A stretch of DNA of 64,000 nt from Bacteroidia bacterium (GTDB lineage: Bacteria > Bacteroidota > Bacteroidia > J057 > JADKCL01). The stretch covers positions 434,001 through 498,000 of the forward strand of contig JACJYV010000007.1 of NCBI GenBank assembly GCA_020635905.1. The letters run 5' to 3'. The position numbers and the translations under genes were made by a program. The notes under the pieces are model-generated. The model searched no databases. It had not been told where the DNA came from and was given only the letters and a program-made list of their open reading frames with translations. Numbering within the stretch: the first letter of the stretch is position 1; each line of letters starts with the position of its first letter. Of the stretch, positions 43,770 to 53,571 are shown piece by piece.

Positions 43770-45212
43770 ATGGCCGTCTCAAAGGCAATTGAAGTATTAC
43801 AAAAATTTTCGGAAGAGGAAATCATTCGATTCGGGGAGTTTCTCGAAAAAGGCATAGCCAATACAACGGAATCCCATTTTTCCTTCTACAAGGCCCTTTT
43901 GCCCCATATTCACGCTGCGGAATTGCCCAAGGAAGAAATCTGGACCAGGTTTCATGCAGAATTACCCTTTGATGACAGATATTTCAGGAAATTACTTTCC
44001 GAACTGCTGGCCCGGGTCAAAATTTTTTTGCGGCAGGAAAATGCCCATCTGGAAGAGTTTGGGGTCGAATTGAATTACCTGAAGTTCCTGGGGCTTCATC
44101 ACCTGGATGAATTGCACCTCAAAGAGGCCAAATTGCTGCGGCAGCGACGGGCAGAACAAATGAAACACCCTGATCCGGTCTTCTATTTGCAGGAATTTGG
44201 GCTGGAAGATTACCTCTACAGGTACGCCATCAACCAGCAAAACCGCACCCCTGACAGCCGTTTTGATGAAATGGAAGCCGCCCTTGACCATTATTACCTC
44301 ATTCAAAAACTGCGGGTATTGATCGAGAAAACGCACTTTTACCTGGTTTACCAGGCCAGCCAATCGACCGAAGGTGAACCTCCATTACTTGCTAAAATCC
44401 GTGAATCAGGATTTCAGGATTCCGTCCTGATCTGGATGTATCTGGGTATTTACCACATGACCCAAAAGCCTGCAGGTCAGATCAAAGGTGACTTTTTGGA
44501 GTGGAAAAACGCCTTTGCGCGGGATCTGGCTAAGTTTCCTCTGGGATTTCAGGAGGAAATCCAGAACCTGAGGGTGAGTTTGTGTGTGCGCGGGATCAAC
44601 GCCAATGTGGAAGCCGATTTTTTTGTGGCGGAAATGCAGGAGATATTCATGGACCGCATTCAGTCAGGATCGATATTTTCGGATGGCGCCATTTCGGCCT
44701 GGGATTATATCAATGCCATTTCCGCAACCCTCAAACTCGGCAAATTAGACCAGGCCCAAAAGCTGATAGAAAGCCTCAGCACCAGATTACCCGCCGCGGA
44801 TTACGAAAGTACCTACCACTTGTGTCGTGCCCTGTGGATGTTTCAGGCTCAAAAGTATGATAAAATTCAGGCAGAATTGAATAAGGTGGACGATTCAAAC
44901 GGCTTTTACGGTCTGGTGAGCCGCTCCATTCTGATCAAAACCTATTGGGAACTGAAGGATTATGAAACCCTGTTTTCGAAAGTTGAAAGCAGCCTGAAGT
45001 TTGTGGAGCGCAACAAAGAATTTTCACGGGCCAAAAAAGACCGTTTCAAAAACCGCCTGAAGCTCCTGCAGAAGATTGTGCGGGAAGAAACCAAATCCCA
45101 AAGGTCCGAAAAGGAGTTGCAAAAGCTGGAAGAAGAAGTCAAAGCCTCCAAAAACAATCCTGATCAGGAGTTTTTGCTGCGCAAATTGAGGGAAATGAGG
45201 ATGGGGAGGTAG
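43770..45212 (+). CDS. Large helical protein B2, paralogue of 52038-53480
   Basis: This 480-residue soluble helical protein starts MAVSKAIEVLQKFSEEEIIRF and has a first domain of about 90 residues ending YFRKLLSELLARVKIFLRQ, followed by TPR-like helices. Long stretches match B3: EMEAALDHYYLIQKLR, INANVEADFFVAEMQEIF, and the C-terminal NNPDQEFLLRKLREM. Both have 480 residues. No enzymatic or membrane signature. Divergent from the secreted peptide A2. Confidence 0.8.
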   Translation: MAVSKAIEVLQKFSEEEIIRFGEFLEKGIANTTESHFSFYKALLPHIHAAELPKEEIWTRFHAELPFDDRYFRKLLSELLARVKIFLRQENAHLEEFGVELNYLKFLGLHHLDELHLKEAKLLRQRRAEQMKHPDPVFYLQEFGLEDYLYRYAINQQNRTPDSRFDEMEAALDHYYLIQKLRVLIEKTHFYLVYQASQSTEGEPPLLAKIRESGFQDSVLIWMYLGIYHMTQKPAGQIKGDFLEWKNAFARDLAKFPLGFQEEIQNLRVSLCVRGINANVEADFFVAEMQEIFMDRIQSGSIFSDGAISAWDYINAISATLKLGKLDQAQKLIESLSTRLPAADYESTYHLCRALWMFQAQKYDKIQAELNKVDDSNGFYGLVSRSILIKTYWELKDYETLFSKVESSLKFVERNKEFSRAKKDRFKNRLKLLQKIVREETKSQRSEKELQKLEEEVKASKNNPDQEFLLRKLREMRMGR

Positions 45213-45253
45213 GAAAAACTGGCAAAAGGGGGTAATATTGGTTAACAATAAAT

Positions 45254-47413
45254 TTATTTTTCTCCTACCAAACTTATTAAATTAAGATCGACCCCGATTC
45301 CAGCGGTAAAATAAAATTCTGTTCTCCGGTTTTGGGCAACATCGAGCGGGGTACACCTTTCGCTTGGGATGGCCACCAAAGGCAGCACTTCTCCCATTCC
45401 AAAAGCTTTAATTCGTTTTTCCAACCTCTGATCCCCTGAACTGACAGCTTTATTCGCAAATTCTGCCCTTAGATGTGATAGATGAAGATTAAAAGATTCA
45501 GAACCAAAATGGTCCGTATGAGAAACAATCGTTACACCGGTCTTAGGGTTTAAGATCATAGTAGTTCTTATGGTTTGAGTCATACGCAAATATTCGGGAG
45601 TTAAGTCGAAGTGTGCATACTTGTGGAACACCCTAAGAGCAACTTTGTCCCGACCAACATCTAAGTGGGACATTTGAATAATTGAGTCCATCCTGAATTC
45701 CTTTTCGCTCGAAAACTGGATGCTTACTCCCATAAATCCTTCACGTGCAAAAACAAGAGAGTAATCGTATTTTCCATCCACTGGTACGGGAATCCAGAAT
45801 TGCCCTTTAGGCCCCGTGGTCCCGATACTGTCAAGTTTAAAGGTGTGGTTATCAATGAGGAATATTTTTGTGTTCTCCAGAAACATTCCACTATCCTTGA
45901 CCACAACTGCGCCCTGAAGGAGCAAGGAACCACCTTTTTTTAACGTAATTTTTTTAAAGGTGATTGTATCAACCCTGGAGATGGATTTTACTTCAATTTT
46001 TTCATTGTAGGGAAAGTAATCTTCGCAAGAATAGGTTATCATATTTTCTGAACCCTGTTTCAAAATAAAGTCAATACTACCTGAGGAATCAGCTTCAGCC
46101 GTAATTTTTTCTTGAGAATTGAGGTCTTTCACGGTTATTTTCCCTCCCATGATTTTTCGTCCTGAGTCACTATCCACCAGAATTGTTTTGAATTTTCTGG
46201 TAAAGTTTGGGATCATATTTGCGGATATGGAAATATTCCTGCCCTGGCTGGTTTCCCTTTCGGGGAGAGTGAGTTTCAGTGGGTGGTAATTTTTACTTTT
46301 TACATGAAGAAACTTAAGATGGTTCGAATGCTTTAGGATTAACTCCCCTCTCAACAGGGATTTGGATGCTACCAGCGTGTCAGTGTCGCGAGAAATTCCC
46401 CAGTACCTGAAATTACTGACTTGCCCTCCTGTCATACTGTCGTTCAGACTAATTACAAGGTCGGGGTGAAATACAAATTTGTAAATGTCATGGTTTTTGG
46501 GATCGTTGCGGTTGGAGGTCAGCAACCCCTGGTCTTTTCCCTCGTGCCAATGGAGCGCATATTCATCGTGTCTGGTGTTCAGAGTTGTGAGATTAATTGC
46601 GTGACCAAACCCGGAGTTTTCTAAGGGTGCCATAAAAATATCAAAGCCAGTACTCATCTCGATATTCCTTGAGGGATCGTTAGAAGCAAAGAACAAATCT
46701 CCGTGGTCATTGAACGAAGGAAAACAATCGTGTCCCTGAGAGTTGATCCCCTTTCCAAGCCTAACCGGAGAGGTCCAGATTCCATCAATAAGCCTGGACC
46801 AAAACAGGTCAAGCCCGCCAATTCCACCTTCTGTGAGGGCAGCGAAAACCAGAGTCCCAGATTTCTCATGGAATGCAGGATGCATCATTTTCAGAGAATC
46901 ATCTTTGAATATAGGTTTGACCGTATTTTTTTCATTTCCCGCTGTAAACAAGCGGAGGTCGCAATTTCCGGGCGAAAAATCCTTTTCTATTGGGTGCCCG
47001 GTCCCCTTCATTCTTCCCGTAATTCTTCTTTTTGGATCCCAGCTTTTCAAAAGTGCTCCTGACCATTGGTTGTTTCGGTGTTTAAAATCCTCGAATTGGC
47101 TGCTTTCGACTTTGGAAAATAAATACGATTTACGAGAGTCATTTTTGGCATGGATTCTCTCCTGGGTCCATTTGCGGGATTTGGTTGAGTAGCGGGAGAC
47201 ATAAAGAAATAAGGCCTGCTCCCCGCTGAAATCAGTCACGACATCAATGTCCGGACTGTTAATATATCCCTCCAAGGGTCGGGCATCTACCTCGTACCTG
47301 CCGTTTTGATAACTTTCATTGCTTTGCCCGAAAATTGAAAAAAATGAAAAAAGTTCAAGGGTCAGCAATAAAATAATCGCCTGGCTTTTTTTAAATTCAA
47401 AATGCGTTTTCAT
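45254..47413 (-). CDS. PD40 / OmpA-like envelope protein
   Basis: The ATG at 47413 is chosen: it gives MKTHFEFKKSQAIILLLTLE, a signal peptide, and overlaps the stop of the giant upstream gene by four bases. The 719-residue product has WD40-like PD40 repeats in its first half (GGIGGLDLFWSRL, SQGHDCFPSFNDHGDLFFAS, GFDIFMAPL), one or two carboxypeptidase-regulatory-like domains, and a C-terminal OmpA-like domain (GVTIVSHTDHFGSESFNLHLSHLRAEF … QNRRTEFYF). Such proteins accompany T9SS adhesins and anchor complexes to the cell wall. Confidence 0.85.
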   Translation of the reverse strand: MKTHFEFKKSQAIILLLTLELFSFFSIFGQSNESYQNGRYEVDARPLEGYINSPDIDVVTDFSGEQALFLYVSRYSTKSRKWTQERIHAKNDSRKSYLFSKVESSQFEDFKHRNNQWSGALLKSWDPKRRITGRMKGTGHPIEKDFSPGNCDLRLFTAGNEKNTVKPIFKDDSLKMMHPAFHEKSGTLVFAALTEGGIGGLDLFWSRLIDGIWTSPVRLGKGINSQGHDCFPSFNDHGDLFFASNDPSRNIEMSTGFDIFMAPLENSGFGHAINLTTLNTRHDEYALHWHEGKDQGLLTSNRNDPKNHDIYKFVFHPDLVISLNDSMTGGQVSNFRYWGISRDTDTLVASKSLLRGELILKHSNHLKFLHVKSKNYHPLKLTLPERETSQGRNISISANMIPNFTRKFKTILVDSDSGRKIMGGKITVKDLNSQEKITAEADSSGSIDFILKQGSENMITYSCEDYFPYNEKIEVKSISRVDTITFKKITLKKGGSLLLQGAVVVKDSGMFLENTKIFLIDNHTFKLDSIGTTGPKGQFWIPVPVDGKYDYSLVFAREGFMGVSIQFSSEKEFRMDSIIQMSHLDVGRDKVALRVFHKYAHFDLTPEYLRMTQTIRTTMILNPKTGVTIVSHTDHFGSESFNLHLSHLRAEFANKAVSSGDQRLEKRIKAFGMGEVLPLVAIPSERCTPLDVAQNRRTEFYFTAGIGVDLNLISLVGEK

Positions 47414-50400
47414 TTTCCGTTCCCCCTTCTGGATCGTTTGATGGTTAACCCTCCTTTGAACTGAGGTTTTTTGGAGTTTTGCCCATAAATCAGGTACCAG
47501 TAAACCCCATCGGGAAGGCTCGCGCCGTCCCAACTATCCACCAAAGGGTTAATGGAATGAACAAGCCCTCCACTGCGATTAAATATTTCAGCCCGATAAT
47601 CTCCCAGATTAAATCCGTCCCCTGCCTGAACGTACCAGTAGTCATTTTTTCCATCCCCATTTGGAGTAAATACCCCTGGGATAAAAAGTTCCTGGTTCCG
47701 GGGATTTACGGTAAATAGAATAGAATCAGGTGTTCCAGCGCAGCTTCTGGCTTCAGGATAAAAAGTAAGCCAGACTCTTCCCAGGGTCAATTCTTCTTCA
47801 AATTCATAAGTCAGGGAGTATTGCCCCTCCTCTCCTCCCTTTTTCGGGATATCTAAATCAGGGATTGAAAGGAACTTAAAATTGATACTATTCCCATAAT
47901 CCCAGGTATAAATGGTAGAGTCAGCATCTGCTGTGAGATATATGGTTATCCCCAATTGCTCCAGATTTGGGTCAGTCAGTTGAAGATTGGTAATTTGGGG
48001 TCTGGGCTTAATTTCCAGGGTTACAGTTGTGTCCCAGGAACACCCCCCGTAGGCCCCGTTTGACGTAGCTGTGAGGGAAACCAGATGCTGTCCTGGGCCT
48101 GCCTGTGGCGTTCCAATTTCGTTTAACAGGAACTCAGGGGAATACCCAATCGTGCTGGAATTGGTATCATGGTCCAAAATAAACTGGTATTGGGTAGCAG
48201 AAAATGGTGGTGCCAAAGCAAGTAATCCCCACGACTCATCCTCACAAAGCATATACCCTGGGCTGGGAATTAGTTTTACCTCCGGGGCAGGAAAAATCCT
48301 TATTTCAATTTCTGTTTGGGCTGGACATAATCCCTGAGATTGAAATGAAATTGTAAAGTCATTGTTTGTGAAGGTTCCAGGATCAATTTGAAAGCCAGTA
48401 GCAAGATTGATTATTCCTGAATCCGGGTTGAGAATCCCGGGAAAATATGGCTCAATTGAAAAAGATCCAGGGGAACCAGGCATGGCTAATGGCGAAAAAA
48501 ATCCATCGTCCTCACAAAAAATGGTTTTGGGATATGAGAAATCGCTTTCATCAGGTGGCAAAATGGTAAGGGAATGACTTGATTTGAAGGAGCAACTACC
48601 ACTTACGTGATAATCAATGGTATAGGTCCCAGGCTGGCTGTTGTGCAGGTTTATGGTGCCATAGGAGTCCATATCAAGTTGTGGGCCTGGAGGAAAATGC
48701 GAAAAATTGCCTGGCAATAACGTGGTATCCAGAGGTTGGATTAAAATGAGGGAATCTGCATTGTTACAGATGGATTGGTATGGATAAACCAAATGGTTAA
48801 CCTGGTCAATCTCTTCAATGATTAACAGGAAATAGCTTGAGTCACTACAACCCCCGATGGGTGAGGGAACAAAATATTTTACCCAAAGCGAATCCGTGCT
48901 GGTTTGGGAAGGGTTGGTCAGGTCAATGGTGCCTTTGGAGTCAATAAAGTGGGCCAATCCGGGAGAAACAGCTGAAAAGGTGCCACCCGAATCTGCCAGA
49001 GTTTGCAGGTTGACCTTGGCAAAACTATCTGCCCTGCAGTATTTTTGTTTAAAGTAGGCGAAGGATGCATTTGATTGTGGGTACAAAGTCAGGTGAAATG
49101 AATCTCTTACTCCACAAAAGGGCGTAGTGTAGGTTACAAAAAAACTCTGTTGGGATGCAAGATTACTCAAATTGATTTGTCCGTTCGAGGAGGAGATGGG
49201 TATGTTGGGTGGAGTAGAAAAGGTGCCACCAGTAGTGGGAGGAAGGTTTGGAGCACAAGTGCCTTGTCCTTGACAATACTGAGCGAATGGATAGGTGAGG
49301 TTGGGAAATTCTTCCAGAATTGTAAGCGGAAAAAAGGCAGTATCGGGACATCCTGAATCAGGATGGGTAGTGTAAGAAATCAGTAAGGCCGAATTTTTAT
49401 CTGAGGCCGCCAGATCAAGAATCCCTTTATGGGGGTCCAGGAAAACAATTGTTTGTAGCGAAGGAATTGCCGCTGCAAAAGTACCATTTTTTACGCCTGT
49501 TATTATGGCCGTGTCCAGTAAGTTACCTGCACAGGTCGTATCGTAGGGGAAAAAGAAGGTAGGATTGACCGGGGCGAGAATCTGAAGTGTGTCCTGGGTC
49601 GAATCAGGACATTGGCCTGGGGTGAGGTATTGGATCACAATTACACCCGCTTGAGAACTACTCAGAGAGATTTTTCCTGACATAGGGTGTACAATGGAAA
49701 TTCCAGAGAGCAAAGAAAAGGTGCCGCCCACCGTCACGCCGGCTGTCATTGGCGCTGGAAGCGGGTCGGCACCGTTAATACAAATGGAATCTTTATAAGC
49801 AAAAGTCGCGGTGTCTTTGGGAATGAGGGTAATATTCACGGAAGAGTCAATTCCGCAAGCTCCCGGGGCTGTGTAGGTTATCGCAAACGGCCCGCCAGGG
49901 TTACTGGCGCCAAGGTCAATCAAACCAGTTTGGTTATTCAGGAATACGATAGAGCCTGTTAGTTCTGAAAATAATCCGCCCTGGGAAGAAATGGTGTCAG
50001 GGATGGTGCTTCCTGCGCCGTGACAGTAAATGGACTGTGGATAGGAAAAATATGGTGGATCAGGGGCCACCACCTGCACCTGAAAGGAATCCTGCGAGGG
50101 ACAACTGTTGATTGTTATAAGCTGGTGTATCCAATAGGTTCCGTACTGGCTGCCCGTAGGAGTGATAATTCCCGTGAGCGAATCCAGCAACAAGCCGGAA
50201 ACCGAAAGGAAAATACCTCCTCCCAAACTCACTCCAATGGGGGGGAGGGCGGACTCGCCTGGACACAACGCCGATTTTGAGTAGGAGAAGGAGGCATCAG
50301 GGATGGTATCAATCACAATCTCGTAGGTATCCTTAGCTGAGCAATAGCCCGTTGTTTTAAAAATTACCAGAAATGAATCAGGATCAGAAGCTGCAGGATT

Positions 50401-51204
50401 AATTTTGCCAAAGTGGGGGTTGCCCTGGGTGGTATTGATGCTGAGGGAGCCCCCGTTTTGAGAGATTATCTGAAAAACCCCGGTCGAGTTGGTGTACAAA
50501 GTGACGGGCTGGGGTGGATCTGCTTGGCAAAAGTTGTTTTTGGGATAAGTCAGGGACACAGTATCCTTCGCGATGATTCTGACTGAGTCTTCGTCCCGGC
50601 CGGGACAGGTATAGCTCCCTACGTTGGTTTGGTAAAGCACCAGATAATTTCCAGGAAGGCTGGTGCTAAGGTTCGGAGCACCCGAGGGCAGAAACTGCAT
50701 TCCCGGGGGAATTGATATCAGATTATTGTTTCCTGTGATAATTGGCACGCTGATGGGAGCATTTCCTGTGCCACCCGTGCAATACTTTGCCGTGCTTCCA
50801 ATTGAATAACTGAGCAGCACAGAAGGGCTCGGGCCCTTTAATATCACCGTGTCTGTAAGGCTGCCCCAGGTTCCCGAAATGGTAACTGCTTTCTTGGGAG
50901 GATTGGCGGGCAGGGTGAATGGCACTTCAGCCCTGATCTCGCTTCCGTTAGGGAGAATCTGAAAAGCCACATTTTGCCCCCCAATATTTACGGAGTTACA
51001 GGTCGAAAAATTGCCGCTGGACCCGGAAATGATGCGAAGGGTGTCACCTCCACAAACATTTCCGGGTATGATGGTGTCGATAACCTGTGCCCGCACAGGC
51101 GCTACCAGAACAATGAACAAAAAGAGTGCGCAAGCGGGCCTGAAAATCAGACTGCAGAGGTAAAGATTGGCTTCTTTCAACTGGTTGGTTTGTCGATGCA
51201 TCAT
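47410..51204 (-). CDS. Giant modular surface protein with CHU_C (T9SS type B) domain
   Basis: The start at 51204 (MMHRQTNQLKEANLY…) precedes a signal peptide ending APVRAQ; the frame is open to 51255. The protein has about 1,264 residues. About ten modules of 80-95 residues repeat, each beginning (F/L/S)-x-Y-x4-6-C and containing GG-x-F-S and G-x-I-(D/N)-L strings: Ig-like beta sandwiches. The C-terminus is a type B sorting domain (FIPGVFTPNGDGKNDYWYV … FNRSGGLVHS … DSWDGASLPDGVYWY). It is likely a surface adhesin exported by T9SS and is translationally coupled to the OmpA/PD40 gene. Confidence 0.85.
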   Translation of the reverse strand: MMHRQTNQLKEANLYLCSLIFRPACALFLFIVLVAPVRAQVIDTIIPGNVCGGDTLRIISGSSGNFSTCNSVNIGGQNVAFQILPNGSEIRAEVPFTLPANPPKKAVTISGTWGSLTDTVILKGPSPSVLLSYSIGSTAKYCTGGTGNAPISVPIITGNNNLISIPPGMQFLPSGAPNLSTSLPGNYLVLYQTNVGSYTCPGRDEDSVRIIAKDTVSLTYPKNNFCQADPPQPVTLYTNSTGVFQIISQNGGSLSINTTQGNPHFGKINPAASDPDSFLVIFKTTGYCSAKDTYEIVIDTIPDASFSYSKSALCPGESALPPIGVSLGGGIFLSVSGLLLDSLTGIITPTGSQYGTYWIHQLITINSCPSQDSFQVQVVAPDPPYFSYPQSIYCHGAGSTIPDTISSQGGLFSELTGSIVFLNNQTGLIDLGASNPGGPFAITYTAPGACGIDSSVNITLIPKDTATFAYKDSICINGADPLPAPMTAGVTVGGTFSLLSGISIVHPMSGKISLSSSQAGVIVIQYLTPGQCPDSTQDTLQILAPVNPTFFFPYDTTCAGNLLDTAIITGVKNGTFAAAIPSLQTIVFLDPHKGILDLAASDKNSALLISYTTHPDSGCPDTAFFPLTILEEFPNLTYPFAQYCQGQGTCAPNLPPTTGGTFSTPPNIPISSSNGQINLSNLASQQSFFVTYTTPFCGVRDSFHLTLYPQSNASFAYFKQKYCRADSFAKVNLQTLADSGGTFSAVSPGLAHFIDSKGTIDLTNPSQTSTDSLWVKYFVPSPIGGCSDSSYFLLIIEEIDQVNHLVYPYQSICNNADSLILIQPLDTTLLPGNFSHFPPGPQLDMDSYGTINLHNSQPGTYTIDYHVSGSCSFKSSHSLTILPPDESDFSYPKTIFCEDDGFFSPLAMPGSPGSFSIEPYFPGILNPDSGIINLATGFQIDPGTFTNNDFTISFQSQGLCPAQTEIEIRIFPAPEVKLIPSPGYMLCEDESWGLLALAPPFSATQYQFILDHDTNSSTIGYSPEFLLNEIGTPQAGPGQHLVSLTATSNGAYGGCSWDTTVTLEIKPRPQITNLQLTDPNLEQLGITIYLTADADSTIYTWDYGNSINFKFLSIPDLDIPKKGGEEGQYSLTYEFEEELTLGRVWLTFYPEARSCAGTPDSILFTVNPRNQELFIPGVFTPNGDGKNDYWYVQAGDGFNLGDYRAEIFNRSGGLVHSINPLVDSWDGASLPDGVYWYLIYGQNSKKPQFKGGLTIKRSRRGNGK

Positions 51205-51343
51205 AGCGGCTAAAAAAAATGGATCAATGAAAGTTATTCCCTGAACTGTAACCAAAGTTTAGAAACCTTTTGCACGTAATCAAAGACAGAAAAGTCAGAT
51301 TGTTACCCATGGGAATAAATTCAATATTTGTCAAATCATTGTA

Positions 51344-51706
51344 TTACCACTCTACAATGTCCTGAATACCCGACCCACTGCCATTGAAAATCAATACTTC
51401 CAATTCCAGATCCCCTGATACTCCCTGGTCATGGTAGATGGTAATAGTGATGATCTTTCTTGAGGCATCCGTAGTTCGGCTGTAATGTACTTCTTCCCCA
51501 TTCAGAAGCAGATTTGCAGCATAGGAGGAGGTGTTCTGGAGATTTCCAGCGTAGGTTAGATAGTAATTACAACCAGTGTCAGATTCGTCAAGGGTTACAG
51601 TTACTGTAGATTCTGACTGAAAAAGATCGGCCTGAATTACGTCCTGGCCAAAAGTATTGGTGGTCCACAAAAGCAGACTCCACAAAATGAATAATACAGA
51701 TTTCAT
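51344..51706 (-). CDS. Small secreted protein A3, paralogue of 41211-41573
   Basis: The 120-residue protein has a signal peptide (VLFILWSLLLWTTNTFGQ) and the same mature pattern as A1, with the same length: LDESDTGCNYYLTYAGNL, NGEEVHYSRTTD, KIITITIYH, GDLELEVLIF and a VEW C-terminus. One conserved cysteine. It is divergent from B3 (331-bp gap) just as A1 is from B1. The gap between its 3' end and the giant gene is only 139 bp. Confidence 0.8.
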   Translation of the reverse strand: MKSVLFILWSLLLWTTNTFGQDVIQADLFQSESTVTVTLDESDTGCNYYLTYAGNLQNTSSYAANLLLNGEEVHYSRTTDASRKIITITIYHDQGVSGDLELEVLIFNGSGSGIQDIVEW

Positions 51707-52037
51707 GGTTTTATGATTTTATTATTTGGAAAAAGAGGACTGTTCTGCTTAGGCAGAATTATGGATTAAACCGTGAAAAGAACTTCACAATGCAATTCTC
51801 CTGGGGAAAATCCCCGAACCTAAAATCCCGGAAAGTCAGTATTGAAGAATCAATTAACCAAAATTACCCATTGTCGAGGATAAACGATATGCCAAATTTT
51901 TAATTTGTTACTAAATTCAAGTGCTTTTGTTGCCTGAAAAAACATTTGTTATAGTCATCCGGGTGAATTTTGAAGAAAAAGTTGTTATGATTTAACCCGA
52001 TCGAAATTGGTTTTGAAATCCAAATCAGAAAAGCAAA
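51707..52037. other. AT-rich divergent promoter region between A3 and B3
   Basis: No gene is seen in the 331 bases. The same kind of gap (41574-41909) separates A1 and B1. I found no motif shared between the two gaps by eye, nor a full -33/-7 promoter in either direction. Confidence 0.4.
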
Positions 52038-53480
52038 ATGTCAAAGGTGAAAATAATTGAAATTCTCAAGCATTTATCCGAAAGGGAGTTGGACCATTTT
52101 GAAAAGTTCCTGGAGTTCTCTGTGGAGGACAGGGATAAAAAGATAATAGAAATTTTTAGGGGAATTCGTGAAAAATTACCAGAAACCCCATTTCCAAAGC
52201 GAGAATTAATCCAGCTTAGCTTTAAGGAGTTTGAAGCCCCGGATGGTTACTTCAGGAAATTATCATCCATTTTACTGAAGGAATTTAAAAAGTACCTTCG
52301 TGCCAAAAGCGAAAACCAGAATGACATCGAAAAAGAACTTATTTATTTAGGCTTTCTTCGTGCAAACGATATTGAAAATCTCTATAATGTAGAGGTCGAA
52401 AAACTGACGAGAAAACGGAAGAAGAATAATCTTGATCTTGATCCACAGAGAAAACTGGAAGATTTCTATCTTTTAGATTTCCTTTACAGAGATGCTATTC
52501 AACTCGGGACAAATAAACCAAAAGAAAATTTTGGAGAGATGGATGAAGCCCTGGACTATCATTACCTCATTCAAAAAATGCGTAACCAGGTTGAAGGGAT
52601 GAGATTTGCTCAAATATACATACCTCACACCGACCCAAATTCATTTCCTGATTGGATAATGAAAAATTTTGATATGACAAAGGAAAACCCGAGCCTGCCA
52701 GGATTATACTTTAAATTAAAGGAACTTCTGGTCCTTTCTCCTGAAAAAATAAAAAGTGAATTCCAGGGGGCCAAAAGCCTGTCAATAGAAATTTTTCCAA
52801 GGATTGGTCCATCACTAAAGGAAGAAATACAAACGATCTTTATAAATATTTGCCTTAGAGCCATAAACTCAAATGCAGACCAAATGTATTTCCTGGCGGA
52901 AATGCTGGGGATTTACCAGGAAAGAATCCAATGTGGCCAAATATTTCAGAAAGGAGTATTTTCCCAATGGGACTATCTGAATCTTATATCAGCCGCGTTG
53001 AAACTTGGAAAATCTGAACTGGCCCTGACTTTCATTAGGAATTACAAGGAGAAGTTGCCGAAAAGTCAAAGGGAGATGGCCTACCATTATTGCATGGCAA
53101 CCTATTATTATCAAAAAAGGGAATTTGGACTTGTTCATGAATCCCTTGAGCCCGTTCTCAAGGCAGAAAGCATATACGCAATTAGTGCGCGATCCATTTG
53201 CCTAAAATCTTTTTGGGAACAAGGGGAGTTTGTTCCCTTGCTGGTGCAAACGGATAATTGCATCAGGTACATAACAAGAAATACCACCTTCAGCCACGAA
53301 AAAAAGAAGCGTTATAAAAACAGGTTTGATTTGTTAAAAAAAGTAGCAAAGGCAGACAGTCTTCCAACGCTAACTGCGGGAAAATTGAAAAAACTTTCCC
53401 AATTGGTTGACGAGTCAACTGAAAATCCCGACCAGGAATACTTGCACACTAAACTGAAACAGATGTGGAAAAGGGTTTGA
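52038..53480 (+). CDS. Large helical protein B3, paralogue of 43770-45212
   Basis: The 480-residue soluble helical protein starts MSKVKIIEILKHLSERELDHF and has the family N-terminal domain ending YFRKLSSILLKEFKKYLRA, then TPR-like hairpins. It matches B2 along the full length (EMDEALDYHYLIQKMR; INSNADQMYFLAEMLGIY; ENPDQEYLHTKLKQM). It is richer in Lys, Ile and Asn than B2, reflecting the more AT-rich DNA. B4 follows after 91 bp on the same strand. Confidence 0.8.
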   Translation: MSKVKIIEILKHLSERELDHFEKFLEFSVEDRDKKIIEIFRGIREKLPETPFPKRELIQLSFKEFEAPDGYFRKLSSILLKEFKKYLRAKSENQNDIEKELIYLGFLRANDIENLYNVEVEKLTRKRKKNNLDLDPQRKLEDFYLLDFLYRDAIQLGTNKPKENFGEMDEALDYHYLIQKMRNQVEGMRFAQIYIPHTDPNSFPDWIMKNFDMTKENPSLPGLYFKLKELLVLSPEKIKSEFQGAKSLSIEIFPRIGPSLKEEIQTIFINICLRAINSNADQMYFLAEMLGIYQERIQCGQIFQKGVFSQWDYLNLISAALKLGKSELALTFIRNYKEKLPKSQREMAYHYCMATYYYQKREFGLVHESLEPVLKAESIYAISARSICLKSFWEQGEFVPLLVQTDNCIRYITRNTTFSHEKKKRYKNRFDLLKKVAKADSLPTLTAGKLKKLSQLVDESTENPDQEYLHTKLKQMWKRV

Positions 53481-53571
53481 GTAATGGTGTCAAAAACTCT
53501 GTATTCCTGAAAAGAGAAATATTGATGATAGAGAATTCTTCTTTAACAAAGCAAAATTCAGAAAAGGACGT

